A stretch of DNA of 64,000 nucleotides from Fen-999 sp044220545 (GCA_044220545.1 JBGAQX010000008.1:36878-100877); one strand, 5' to 3'; shown: positions 26,957-36,119, numbered from the stretch's first letter. Numbers and translations: made by a program. Notes: generated by a model not told the origin, from the letters alone.

Positions 26957-29395
26957 TCACGCCCTTGCCTGGCGTGGTTCGTTCAGTTGTCCGGGCGGTA
27001 CCAGCAAAGTCTGCACACGGGCCACGATGGCATCGAAGTCCTCCACCGGTACGGGCCGGGAGAAGTAATAGCCCTGTACGCAGCGACAATTCATGCCCCG
27101 CAGCAGGTCCAGTTGCGCCGCGCTTTCGACGCCCTCGGCAACCACCTGCATGCCCAGGCTGCGCGCCATGACGACCACGGCCTCGACCAGCGCGCGGTCG
27201 CTGGTATCGGTGCCCATGTCGCGGACGAAGGACTTGTCCACCTTGACGGTATCGACCGGAAAGCGCTTCAGGTAGGAAAGCGACGAATAGCCGGTGCCGA
27301 AGTCGTCCAGATAGACGCGGCAACCGAGGCGGCGCACGGCGCCCAGCCACTGCTGCGCCTTGCCAATATCGCGCATCAGAACACCCTCGGTGATTTCCAG
27401 CACCAGACGCGACGGTTCGACGCCATGACGCTGGATGGCGTCGGCCAGCGCCTTGGGTGGCAGTCCGTCGGGAATCTGGCTGCCCGAAACATTCAGCGAA
27501 ATATAGTAGTCCTTGCCCTCAGCGAACCAGGTGGCGAGCTGCCGGCACGCCGTGTCGAGACCCCAGAGGCCGATATCGACGATCAGGCCGGTTTCCTCCG
27601 CCAGCGGAATGAAGGCATCCGGCGGCACCAGTCCCTTTTCCTGGTGACGCCAGCGGATCAAGGCCTCGGCACCGACCATGCGGCTGGTGACGATGTCGAT
27701 GATCGGCTGGTAGAAGAGCCGGAACTCGTCGCGGCGCAACGCCAACTGGATGTCGGTTTCCATCGCCCGGCGCAGCTCGGCCGCCTCGGCCATGCTCTTG
27801 TCGAAGAAACTGAAACGATGGCCACCGGTGGATCTGGCCCGATCGAGGGCGAGTTCGGCATTGCGCAGCAGCGTGGGCAGATCCTGCCCGTCATCGGGGA
27901 ACATGGTGATGCCTATGCTGGCGCCCAGCTTGATCGGCGTGGAGTCGACTTCATAGTCCTGCCCGAGCGCGCGCACCAGGCGCTCACCCATCCGGGCGGC
28001 CACTTCCTCGCCGGCGGCGCCAGGCAGAATGACGGCGAACTCGTCGCCGCCGAGCCGGGCGACGGTGTCGGTGGGCTTGAGGTTGTTGCGCAGCCGCTCG
28101 ACGGCGATCTTGAGTATCTCGTCACCGATCGGCAGGCCGAGCGCTTCGTTGATCCGCCGGAAGCCATCCAGGTCGATGTGCATCAGCGTGAAGCTGCTCC
28201 TGCCTTGAGTAGGATCTTCGACCAGACGGACAGCCTGCTGCAAGCTTTGCTCGAAGCCGGGACGATTGGCCGCGCCGGTCAGGGGATCGGTCACCGCCTG
28301 CCTCCTGGCCAGGTCCTCCGACAACTTGCGTTCCGTCACATCGCTGACCAGCCCCTGGATCTTGTCGTCGCCGATCGGCGTGAGCACCAGGTTCAGCCAG
28401 CGTATCTTGCCGTTCCTGCCAGCCAGTTCCAGATCGGCGGTACTCGTCTGGTTGCTCTCGATGCCCTCGTCGATCAACCGCGCCAAACGCTCGGGATCGG
28501 TCCAGACGAGATGGCCAAGGCGGATCAGCCGGCCGCTATCGACGCTGTCGGCGGGCAGCCCGAGCAGCCGGGTCAGGGCCGGATTGGCCGATTCGATCAC
28601 GCCGATGCGGTTGGCGATGAAGATGCCGGTCTCGGCGTTGTCGAATATCGCCCGGTATCTCTTCTCGTCCATTTCACCCCGCAGCCGCAATTGGCGCTCG
28701 TCTTCGAGCGAGGTCACCAGGCGGTCGGCAAGGGCGTTGATGTCGTCGGTCAGGCGGCCGACTTCGGTGCGCACCTGACCACCGGGCGGCCGCAGCCGGT
28801 CCCCGGCCGTGGCGTCCATGCGGTGCAGATGGTCGGACATGCCCTTGATGGGCCGAACGATCAGGCGGAGCACGACGACGACGATGGCCGCGACGACCGC
28901 GATCAGTTGCAGCACCAGCAGGGTGGCGACGAAGCGGACGTCCTGGTCGACCACCCGCTGGAGTCCCTCGACGTTGGGGTAGATCTGGATATTGCCCACC
29001 CGTTTGCCGGCATCGAAGGGCGAATGGATCGTGCGGTCCAGGCGCTTCTCGGTGGCCTGCTGGGTCGCCGCCGGCGTCGCCGTTTCGCGGAAGCCGCGCG
29101 AAAGTTCCTTGCTGTCCACTTCAATGACCACACCGAGCACGGCACTGTTCTTCAGCAGGCCATGAACCACCTCGGCCGCCAGCGATGGATCCTCGACAAA
29201 GCAGGCGATGCTGACCGTGCTTTCGACCGTATCAAGCAGTTCCCGCAGGCTGGCGGCCGACTGTAGTTGCGTGCGTTCGTCGGTGGCCAGGATGGTGCGG
29301 CCGATGAACAGCGTACCAACGATCGCGGCGACGCCCACCACGGCCACGGTCGAGAGGAAGAGCAGGCTGTGATACCAGCGCGTTCGCTTCGCCAT
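26957..29395 (-). CDS. Membrane receptor with HAMP, PAS, GGDEF and EAL domains
   Basis: 812 residues. Two membrane helices (about 8-31 and 154-178) enclose a periplasmic sensor domain; HAMP (about 176-230), PAS (about 245-365), GGDEF and EAL follow. The diguanylate cyclase signature is intact (GGDEF, 449-453). The product-inhibition I-site position reads KPTD instead of RxxD. The EAL domain keeps EAL (577-579), LEITE, DDFGTGYSS, KVDKSFV and AEGVES, so phosphodiesterase activity is also possible; the net sign of c-di-GMP control is unknown. Last gene of a compact three-gene operon after a porin and a small PstS-like protein, which suggests the periplasmic ligand is delivered by that protein. 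Confidence 0.94.
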   Translation of the reverse strand: MAKRTRWYHSLLFLSTVAVVGVAAIVGTLFIGRTILATDERTQLQSAASLRELLDTVESTVSIACFVEDPSLAAEVVHGLLKNSAVLGVVIEVDSKELSRGFRETATPAATQQATEKRLDRTIHSPFDAGKRVGNIQIYPNVEGLQRVVDQDVRFVATLLVLQLIAVVAAIVVVVLRLIVRPIKGMSDHLHRMDATAGDRLRPPGGQVRTEVGRLTDDINALADRLVTSLEDERQLRLRGEMDEKRYRAIFDNAETGIFIANRIGVIESANPALTRLLGLPADSVDSGRLIRLGHLVWTDPERLARLIDEGIESNQTSTADLELAGRNGKIRWLNLVLTPIGDDKIQGLVSDVTERKLSEDLARRQAVTDPLTGAANRPGFEQSLQQAVRLVEDPTQGRSSFTLMHIDLDGFRRINEALGLPIGDEILKIAVERLRNNLKPTDTVARLGGDEFAVILPGAAGEEVAARMGERLVRALGQDYEVDSTPIKLGASIGITMFPDDGQDLPTLLRNAELALDRARSTGGHRFSFFDKSMAEAAELRRAMETDIQLALRRDEFRLFYQPIIDIVTSRMVGAEALIRWRHQEKGLVPPDAFIPLAEETGLIVDIGLWGLDTACRQLATWFAEGKDYYISLNVSGSQIPDGLPPKALADAIQRHGVEPSRLVLEITEGVLMRDIGKAQQWLGAVRRLGCRVYLDDFGTGYSSLSYLKRFPVDTVKVDKSFVRDMGTDTSDRALVEAVVVMARSLGMQVVAEGVESAAQLDLLRGMNCRCVQGYYFSRPVPVEDFDAIVARVQTLLVPPGQLNEPRQARA

Positions 29396-29400
29396 GAGGG

Positions 29401-29832
29401 TTAAGGGCCGAACTCCAGAACCACCCGCACCCGGGCGTCGACTCGTCCGCGATCCAGGTAGCCGATGGCGCCGGGCGTGGCGCCGACGAAGGCGATCATG
29501 TCTTCCACGCTGCCGGCCTGCTTTGGGGGCGTCGTCCGGCCGGAAAACATCAGGCGCGCCCAGTAGGCGTTGATTTCGGCCAGATCCTTGTTGACCAGTT
29601 GCCGGTAGAAGCCCGACTTTTCAGGCTGGCTGGCGGGCAGATCGACCGGCAGGGCGGCCAGCCCGGACGGCAGTTGCCGAAAGCGGCCCAGAAAGATGTT
29701 GACCACTTCGTCGCGGCTCAGCTTCTCGACACCGCTCTTGGGATTGACCACCACCACGATCTCGGCCCGACAGGCGGCGACCGGCAGCAGCGCCAGGAGC
29801 ATGATGAGTAGCAAGTGGAAATGATTCCTCAT
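29401..29832 (-). CDS. Small periplasmic PstS-like substrate-binding protein
   Basis: 143 residues with a signal peptide (LLLIMLLALLPVAACRAE; a lipobox-like PVAAC is possible). The mature part resembles one lobe of phosphate-type periplasmic binding proteins: EIVVVVNPKSGVEKLSRDEVVNIFLG at the start, WARLMFSGRTTPPKQ, and GATPGAIGYLDRG near the end. It is about half the length of PstS. It starts one base after the porin stop and ends five bases before the GGDEF-EAL receptor, so it is a good candidate for that receptor's ligand-binding partner. The ligand is unknown; phosphate-like anions are only suggested by family. Confidence 0.88.
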   Translation of the reverse strand: MRNHFHLLLIMLLALLPVAACRAEIVVVVNPKSGVEKLSRDEVVNIFLGRFRQLPSGLAALPVDLPASQPEKSGFYRQLVNKDLAEINAYWARLMFSGRTTPPKQAGSVEDMIAFVGATPGAIGYLDRGRVDARVRVVLEFGP

Positions 29833-29833
29833 G

Positions 29834-31081
29834 CTAGAAGACGAAATCCAGCGCGAGACTCAAGACCTTGGTACGGCCGTTCCACTCGGGCGTCACTCGC
29901 TGATACGGAAAGATCGATTCCGCCGTGCCGCGAATTGCATCGTACTGGGCCTTCAGCGCCATGTTGGCGGCGAAATCCCAGCGGAGGCCGACAGACGCCG
30001 TGGACTGATCCGTATGCCCCCCGGCCCGGACGGAGGCGATCGTTGCGTCCATCGCCGGCCCCAAGCCGCTTGCCGGCAAGCGCTTCGTCGTCGACCTGGC
30101 CTGGGAATAGCCGGCAAAGGGGGTCCAGTGACCGAACCGATAACTGGCGATCGCATAGCCGGCCCGCATATCCTCGAAGACGGCTTGCTGGCGAATCGTG
30201 CTCAGCATCAACTGGAACTGGAACGGTCCCCGATCATAGACGATGCCCCCCGAATAGAGCTTGGCGAGCTTGCCGCTGATCGACAGCGCATCGGCTACCG
30301 TGGTGGCGCCCGGCAGGCCGAGCGCGACTCCCTGGTCGAGAATGGCGAGCAGCTCGTCGATGCGAATGTTGTTCCGGAAGCGTATCTGGGCGTAGCCCAG
30401 CCGCCACAGCCAGTCGCCGGACTGGTAGTCGATATTTCCGCCACTCATGCGCGAGCCACGCAGGTTCCATTGCCTGCCGATCGACGGTAACTCGCCGTCC
30501 AGCATTCCGTTGAAGAGCTTGGCGCGCAGCAGGCCATTGCCCAACTCCGCCGTTGCCGCGCCGTCGATGCCATCGAGGTGCTGGAACGGCAGGGTTCCAA
30601 AATAGTCGCCCGGAGGGCGTACCGGCAGATACGAGTAGCCCACCAGACGCGAGTCGGCCAGCATGAAGAAATCGGTGCCGAGCCTGCCGATGCGCAGGCT
30701 CAGATGGGCGTTCGGGTCGAACTTGGCGAAGGCCCACATCACTTCGGGATCGAAGTTGCCCTCGTTGCCGTAGCGGCTGACCACTTGCGCAACGCCTTCG
30801 AACCGCTCGGAAAACCGGTAGTTCCCCTGTAGGCCGACCAGCGAATCGGTCTTCGCCGTCCAGCGCCCGGCCGAACCGCCCGGTTGCGAGAGATCGCGGA
30901 TGAACTCGGCCTGGTTCGAACTGGATCGGACCGCGCCGAGGGTGCCGAAGCCGCGCAAGGTGAACGCTGGCGCTTCCGGAGAAGTACTGGCTTGCTGGGT
31001 GGCGTCGGCCCAGGCGTCGGTGCCAAGCAGCAGGCCGGCCAGCGTGCATGCGACGAGTAGCGGGCCGACGGAGGATGTCAT
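29834..31081 (-). CDS. Outer-membrane porin-like beta-barrel
   Basis: 415 residues from the ATG at 31081 (signal peptide TLAGLLLGTDAWADA); the frame stays open upstream but that part is a shadow of the neighbouring dehydrogenase. The mature protein shows alternating strands with aromatic girdles (LRGFGTLGAVR, YRFSERFEGVAQVVSRYG, MWAFAKFDPNAHLSLRIGRLG) and ends in LSLALDFVF, a C-terminal Phe as in BAM substrates. First gene of the porin / PstS-like / GGDEF-EAL operon; it may admit the sensed compound. Specificity unknown. Confidence 0.85.
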   Translation of the reverse strand: MTSSVGPLLVACTLAGLLLGTDAWADATQQASTSPEAPAFTLRGFGTLGAVRSSSNQAEFIRDLSQPGGSAGRWTAKTDSLVGLQGNYRFSERFEGVAQVVSRYGNEGNFDPEVMWAFAKFDPNAHLSLRIGRLGTDFFMLADSRLVGYSYLPVRPPGDYFGTLPFQHLDGIDGAATAELGNGLLRAKLFNGMLDGELPSIGRQWNLRGSRMSGGNIDYQSGDWLWRLGYAQIRFRNNIRIDELLAILDQGVALGLPGATTVADALSISGKLAKLYSGGIVYDRGPFQFQLMLSTIRQQAVFEDMRAGYAIASYRFGHWTPFAGYSQARSTTKRLPASGLGPAMDATIASVRAGGHTDQSTASVGLRWDFAANMALKAQYDAIRGTAESIFPYQRVTPEWNGRTKVLSLALDFVF

Positions 31082-31211
31082 GGTCGTGCTAGTCCAATGT
31101 AATGGAATCGGTCGCGGCAAATCTACTACAAAGCACCCGCGGGCAATAAGGAATAACCAAGTAAAGGTGGGGTGATTGGCCGAAGTTCGAAGGCGATCGT
31201 CCCGCCATGCG

Positions 31212-32663
31212 CTACACGGCCAGGCAGACGTACTTGATCTCCAGATAGTCGTCAATGCCGTAGCGGGAACCTTCGCGACCAATGCCGGATTGCTTGACGC
31301 CGCCGAAGGGCGCCACCTCGTTGGAAATAATGCCGGTGTTGACGCCGACGATGCCGTATTCCAGCGCTTCGGCGACACGCCAGACCCGGGATACGTCCCG
31401 GGCGTAGAAGTAGCCCGCCAGGCCGAACTCGGTGGCATTGGCCAAGGCGATGGCCTCGGCTTCGTCATGGAAGCGGAACAACGGCGCCACCGGACCGAAG
31501 GTTTCCTCGCGGGCGCAGCGCATTTCGGCGGTGACATCGGCCAGCACGGTCGGCTCGAAGAAGGTGCCGCCGCGACCATGGCGTTTGCCGCCAACCAGCA
31601 GGCGCGCGCCCTTGGCCATCGCATCGGCGATATGGGCCTCGACCTTGGCCAGCGCCGGCGCATCGATGAGCGGCCCTTGCGTGACGCCTTCTTCGGTGCC
31701 GGCGCCAACCCTGAGGGTTCCCACCTTCTCCGCCAGCTTGGCAGCGAAGGTCTCGTAGACGCCATCCTGGATCAGCAGCCGGTTGGCGCAGACACAGGTC
31801 TGGCCGGCGTTGCGGTACTTCGAGGCCATGGCGCCCTCGACGGCGGCGTCGACATCCGCATCGTCGAAGACGATGAAGGGGGCGTTGCCGCCCAGTTCCA
31901 GCGAGACCTTCTTCACCGTCGGCGCGCACTGGGCCATCAGCAGCCGGCCGACTTCCGTCGAGCCGGTGAAGGAGAGCTTGCGCACGACGGGGTTGGCGGT
32001 CAGCTCGGCGCCGATGATCGATGCCGCCGCCGCCGATCCGGTGATCACATTGAAGACGCCGGGCGGGAAACCCGCCTGGTGTGCCAGTTCGGCCAGAGCC
32101 AACGCGGTCAGCGGCGTTTGCTCGGCGGGCTTGACCACCACCGGGCAACCGGCGGCCAGCGCCGGCGCGACTTTGCGGGTAATCATGGCGGCGGGAAAGT
32201 TCCAGGGCGTGATGGCGGCGCAGACGCCGATCGGCTGCCGCAACACGACCAGCCGTTTGTCGGCGGTGGGCGAGGGAACGACGTCGCCGTAGACCCGCTT
32301 GGCTTCCTCGGCGAACCACTCGACGAAGCTCGCGGCATAGACCACTTCGCCCTTCGCCTCGGCGAGCGGCTTGCCTTGCTCGCGCGTCATCAGCAGCGCC
32401 AGGTCGTCGGCGTTGGCCAGAATCAGGTCGAACCAGCGGCGCAGCACGGCGGCGCGCTGCTTGCCGGTCAGGGCCCGCCAGGCCGGCCAGGCGGCGTTGG
32501 CCGCTTCGATGGCACGGCGCGTTTCTTCGCCACCGAGCTCGGCGACACGGGCCAGCACTTCGCCACTGGCGGGATCGACAACGGGGAAACGGCTGACGGC
32601 GGTCAGCCAGGCGCCATCGACGAAGGCCTGGTCGCGCAGCAGGCGGGGGTCGCGCAATTGCAT
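31212..32663 (-). CDS. gabD: NAD(P)-dependent succinate-semialdehyde dehydrogenase-like enzyme
   Basis: Aldehyde dehydrogenase superfamily, 483 residues. Catalytic Cys290 (NAGQTCVCANR) and general base Glu256 (LELGGNAPF); cofactor motif FTGSTEVGRLL. The paired cysteines CVC, the PWNFPAAMITRKVAPALAAGC stretch and the C-terminal PFGGVKQSGIGREGS are typical of the GabD branch, which oxidises succinate semialdehyde to succinate. Glutarate semialdehyde is an alternative substrate. No GABA transaminase gene is adjacent. Confidence 0.9.
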   Translation of the reverse strand: MQLRDPRLLRDQAFVDGAWLTAVSRFPVVDPASGEVLARVAELGGEETRRAIEAANAAWPAWRALTGKQRAAVLRRWFDLILANADDLALLMTREQGKPLAEAKGEVVYAASFVEWFAEEAKRVYGDVVPSPTADKRLVVLRQPIGVCAAITPWNFPAAMITRKVAPALAAGCPVVVKPAEQTPLTALALAELAHQAGFPPGVFNVITGSAAAASIIGAELTANPVVRKLSFTGSTEVGRLLMAQCAPTVKKVSLELGGNAPFIVFDDADVDAAVEGAMASKYRNAGQTCVCANRLLIQDGVYETFAAKLAEKVGTLRVGAGTEEGVTQGPLIDAPALAKVEAHIADAMAKGARLLVGGKRHGRGGTFFEPTVLADVTAEMRCAREETFGPVAPLFRFHDEAEAIALANATEFGLAGYFYARDVSRVWRVAEALEYGIVGVNTGIISNEVAPFGGVKQSGIGREGSRYGIDDYLEIKYVCLAV

Positions 32664-32721
32664 CGGCTTTGCTCCTTTTTTCCGGCGGCAAACGAAAAGT
32701 CTAACCGACTACAGTGGACGC

Positions 32722-33204
32722 ATGAGTCCTGACCGCCGTTACCTGCTCGCCACCGGCCTGGCCTTCCTGGCTGGCTGCGCGCGTCTGGTCGAGCGGCCGC
32801 CGGGATCGGCCGCCGCCCCCACCTCGCCGCGCGCCGCCGACGTGGTGATATTCGCACTCGGGCTCATCGACACCGGCTATCGGTTCGGCGGCCGTAACCC
32901 GGAGGCCGGCATCGATTGCAGCGGCATGGTCAGCTACGTCTTCGCCGAGGCGGCCGGCGTCAAACTGAGCGGCTCCGCCGCCGACATCGCCCGCCGGGGG
33001 CGCGCCATCGGCACCGAGGAACTGCGGCCCGGCGACCTGGTGTTCTTCAACACCCTCAACCGGCCGCGCTCGCATGTCGGCATCTACATTGGCGACGGGC
33101 GTTTCGTGCATTCGCCCAGCACCCGGGGCAAGGTGCGCATTGAAAACCTCGGGCACGCCTGGTTCGCCAGCCGTTTCGAGGAAGCCCGCACCTATTTCGA
33201 CTAG
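32722..33204 (+). CDS. NlpC/P60 peptidase lipoprotein
   Basis: 160 residues. Lipobox LAFLAGC puts the lipid on Cys19. NlpC/P60 catalytic residues: Cys66 (IDCSGMVSYVF), His118 (RSHVGIYIG) and a third polar residue at His130 (RFVHSP). Expected to cleave peptidoglycan stem peptides (D-Glu/mDAP bond) in the periplasm. The ATG at 32722 is chosen because upstream in-frame sequence is a shadow of the divergent gabD. Similar in layout to E. coli Spr/MepS. Confidence 0.92.
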   Translation: MSPDRRYLLATGLAFLAGCARLVERPPGSAAAPTSPRAADVVIFALGLIDTGYRFGGRNPEAGIDCSGMVSYVFAEAAGVKLSGSAADIARRGRAIGTEELRPGDLVFFNTLNRPRSHVGIYIGDGRFVHSPSTRGKVRIENLGHAWFASRFEEARTYFD

Positions 33205-33212
33205 CCTCGCCG

Positions 33213-34076
33213 CTATACGCCGTTGGCCTTGAACCATTCCAGCAGGCGCCGCCAGCCATCCTCGGCCGGCTCCTTGCGGTAAGTGGGTCGATAGTCGGCA
33301 TGGAAGGCGTGCGGAGCATCCGGATAGACATGCAGCTGCGACTTGCCGCCGGCCTTCTTCAACGCGTCGCGCATGTCATCGACCTGGGCGGCGTCGATGC
33401 CCTGGTCCTTGCCACCGTACAAGCCCAGCACCGGCGCCTTCATTGCCGCCACCAGGTCGAGCGGCCACTTCGGCTGCTTGGCCGTCGGCGGGCCTTCCAT
33501 GTGTCCGTACCAGGCGACGGCCGCCTTCAGGCGCGGATTGTGGGCGGCGTAAAGCCAGGTGGTGCGTCCCCCCCGGCAAAAGCCGGTGATGGCCAACCGA
33601 TCCGGATCGCCACCATTCTTGGCCGCCCAGGCGGCACAGGCATCGAGGTCCGACATGTGCTCGGCGTCGGAAGCGGCGGCCACCGGACCGTCCAGAATCT
33701 GTTGCACGTTGCCCATCTTCGACACGTCGCCATGTCGCGCGTACATTTCGGCGGCGATGGCCAGATAGCCGGCCTTGGCCAGCCGCCGGCAGACATCCTT
33801 GATGTATTCATGGACGCCGAATATTTCATGGACGACCAGCACCGTTGGCAACTTGGCGCCGCCGGCCGGCATGGCGCGATAGGCGGCCAGCGGTCCATCG
33901 GCGGTGGGCACCTGGATTTCGCCGACGGTCAGGCCGTCGGCATCGGTCTTGATGGCCGTCTGGGCCATGATCGGCTGGGTGGCGAGCGCGAAACCCGCGC
34001 CCAGCGAGGTGACAATAAAGCCGCGACGGGAAAACCGTATCTCGGGGACGAGACTGTCGAATTCGGGATGGCTCAT
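33213..34076 (-). CDS. Tat-exported dienelactone hydrolase family protein
   Basis: 287 residues, alpha/beta hydrolase of the DLH type. Cys-Asp-His triad: Cys167 (ITGFCRGGR), Asp224 (GGKDQGID) and His256 (DAPHAFHAD). An N-terminal twin-arginine motif (SRRGFIV, R17-R18) followed by a hydrophobic segment and AQT indicates Tat export, so it should act in the periplasm rather than in cytoplasmic aromatic degradation. Physiological substrate unknown. Convergent with the NlpC/P60 gene. Confidence 0.92.
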   Translation of the reverse strand: MSHPEFDSLVPEIRFSRRGFIVTSLGAGFALATQPIMAQTAIKTDADGLTVGEIQVPTADGPLAAYRAMPAGGAKLPTVLVVHEIFGVHEYIKDVCRRLAKAGYLAIAAEMYARHGDVSKMGNVQQILDGPVAAASDAEHMSDLDACAAWAAKNGGDPDRLAITGFCRGGRTTWLYAAHNPRLKAAVAWYGHMEGPPTAKQPKWPLDLVAAMKAPVLGLYGGKDQGIDAAQVDDMRDALKKAGGKSQLHVYPDAPHAFHADYRPTYRKEPAEDGWRRLLEWFKANGV

Positions 34077-34156
34077 GGCGATATCCTCTTGGTTCTGTTG
34101 GGGACCGCCAACTTACCCCGGGCAACCGGGAAATTCAATGCTGCACCGCGATTGCC

Positions 34157-35623
34157 TCACAGCAAGACGATGTCGAACTGCTCCTGGTTGTAGCCGGTTT
34201 CGGCATGGAGGGAAATCGGCTTGCCGATGAAGTCGGACAGCATGGCCACCGATTGCGATTCCTCGTCGAGAAACAGGTCGATGACGGCCGGCGCCGCCAG
34301 CACGCGGAATTCACGGGCGTTGAACTGGCGCGACTCGCGCAGCAGTTCGCGCAGGATTTCATAGGCGATGGTTTGCGCGGTCTTGACCTCGCCCCGACCG
34401 CCACAGGTGGGGCAGGACTCGCAGAGCACGTGGGCGAGCGACTCGCGGGTGCGCTTGCGGGTCATCTCCACCAGGCCGAGCGCAGTGAAGCCATTGACGG
34501 TGATCCGTGTCCGGTCGCGCGCCAGTGCCTTGTCGAACTCGGCCAGCACGGCGTTGCGATGCTCGGCGGACTCCATGTCGATGAAGTCGACGATGATGAT
34601 GCCGCCCAGGTTGCGCAGGCGCAGTTGCCGGGCGATGGTCTGCGCCGCCTCCAGATTTGTTTTGAAGATGGTGTCGTCGAAATTGCGCAGGCCGACGAAG
34701 CCACCGGTGTTGACGTCGATGGTGGTCATCGCCTCGGTCTGGTCGATGATCAGGTAGCCACCGGACTTGAGATCGACGCGGCGCGCCAGCGCGCGCTGGA
34801 TTTCGTCCTCGACCCCCTGGAGGTCGAACAGCGGCCGCTCGCCGCTGTAATGGGAGAGCAAACCTTCCAACTGGGGCATGAACTCGTTGGCGAAGGCGGT
34901 GAGCTTCTGGAAGTTCTCCCGCGAGTCAATGACGATGCGACTGGTTTCCAGGCTGACCAGGTCGCGCAGCACGCGCTGGGCGAGGGTCAGATCATGATGC
35001 AGCATCACCGGCGCCTTGGCCGAATGGCCGCGGTGGCGAATCTCCGACCAGAGCCGGCGCAGATAGGCGATATCGGCGCCCAGTTCGGCTTCACTGGCGT
35101 TTTCGGCCATGGTGCGGGCAATGTAGCCGCCCGCCTCGTCGGCCGGCAACTGCGCCTGAATGCGGCTGCGCAACTGCTCGCGCGCGGCCTCGCCCTCGAT
35201 GCGCTGCGAGATGCCGATATGTTTCTCCTGCGGCAGATAGACCAGCAACCTGCCGGCCAGCGAGACTTGGGTGGAGAGACGGGCACCCTTGGTGCCGATC
35301 GGATCCTTGAGCACCTGGACCATCAACTGCTGGCCCTCGGCGAGAATCCGTTCGATCGGCCTCGGCCCGTCGCCACCATTGCCGTTGGCGGTCTTCTCGC
35401 TCCAGATATCGGCGACATGCAGGAAGGCCGTGCGTTCCAGCCCGATGTCGACGAAGGCCGACTGCATGCCCGGCAGCACCCGCACCACCCGGCCCAGGTA
35501 GACGTTGCCGACAATGCCGCGACCGTTGGTGCGCTCGATGTGCAATTCCTGGACGATGCCCTGATACATCAGGGCGACGCGGGTTTCCTGCGGCGTGAAG
35601 TTGATGAGGAATTCTTCGCTCAC
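34157..35623 (-). CDS. rng: Ribonuclease G
   Basis: Endoribonuclease for 16S rRNA 5'-end maturation and mRNA decay. N-terminal S1 domain (FLINFTPQETRVALMYQG, NVYLGRVVRVLPGMQSAFVDIG), 5'-sensor/RNase H-like region, DNase I-like catalytic core with IDVNTGGFVG and IIIVDFIDMES, and the zinc-link motif CESCPTCGG. 488 residues with no long C-terminal degradosome scaffold, so RNase G rather than E. Downstream of maf with one small gene inserted. Confidence 0.95.
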   Translation of the reverse strand: MSEEFLINFTPQETRVALMYQGIVQELHIERTNGRGIVGNVYLGRVVRVLPGMQSAFVDIGLERTAFLHVADIWSEKTANGNGGDGPRPIERILAEGQQLMVQVLKDPIGTKGARLSTQVSLAGRLLVYLPQEKHIGISQRIEGEAAREQLRSRIQAQLPADEAGGYIARTMAENASEAELGADIAYLRRLWSEIRHRGHSAKAPVMLHHDLTLAQRVLRDLVSLETSRIVIDSRENFQKLTAFANEFMPQLEGLLSHYSGERPLFDLQGVEDEIQRALARRVDLKSGGYLIIDQTEAMTTIDVNTGGFVGLRNFDDTIFKTNLEAAQTIARQLRLRNLGGIIIVDFIDMESAEHRNAVLAEFDKALARDRTRITVNGFTALGLVEMTRKRTRESLAHVLCESCPTCGGRGEVKTAQTIAYEILRELLRESRQFNAREFRVLAAPAVIDLFLDEESQSVAMLSDFIGKPISLHAETGYNQEQFDIVLL

Positions 35624-35630
35624 GGCTCGG

Positions 35631-36095
35631 CTACTGTCTTTCCACGATCTGCACGTAGAGCTTGGCGAGCAACATCTTCACCCGCTCGGAGGCGCGCACG
35701 TAGTCGCCCTGCTGCAGCATGCGCAGGGCGTCGTCCTTGCGGCCAAGCTGGGCCACCGTCAGCACCCGGCCGGCGCAGGCGTGGAAGTGGGCGTGCTGGG
35801 CCTTCATCTCGCCAAAGATATCCATGCGGGCGAACTGCTCGCCGCCCGTGCCATGGATCCATTGGCCCAACGTGCACTGGTCGTCGCGGCAGATCGCGTC
35901 GACCCGCAGGTCTTCCTTGCTGTTGCCCTGGATGTAGTTTTCCAGGCGGGTCTTCCACTTCATATGGGCATCGATGGCGGTCATGAAGTTCAGGCCGCCA
36001 AGCACGGCGCCCTGTCCTTCCTCCGTCGCCGGCTCCACGTCCGGCGCATCGGCCTCGCCGACCGACTGGCGCTTGAACCAATCAAATATTCCCAT
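35631..36095 (-). CDS. Stand-alone CZB (chemoreceptor zinc-binding) domain protein
   Basis: 154 residues. A CZB domain fills the protein: His44 (IDAHMKWKTRL), Cys74 (CTLGQWIHG), and a His cluster 101/103/105 (QHAHFHACAG) provide the expected 3His/1Cys zinc site. CZB domains are usually appended to chemoreceptors or diguanylate cyclases (DgcZ), where zinc inhibits signalling; here it is alone with a short N-terminal tail that is probably disordered. It starts 24 bases after maf and ends seven bases before rng, so it is in the rlmH-maf-rng operon. Partner unknown. Confidence 0.9.
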   Translation of the reverse strand: MGIFDWFKRQSVGEADAPDVEPATEEGQGAVLGGLNFMTAIDAHMKWKTRLENYIQGNSKEDLRVDAICRDDQCTLGQWIHGTGGEQFARMDIFGEMKAQHAHFHACAGRVLTVAQLGRKDDALRMLQQGDYVRASERVKMLLAKLYVQIVERQ

Positions 36096-36119
36096 GCCGC
36101 AATCTCCCGGAACCGGTGG

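Noticed and set aside
31082..31765. N-terminal extension of the porin frame
   Set aside because: It reads antisense to nothing useful upstream and through the gabD 3' end; the signal peptide begins at the ATG at 31081.
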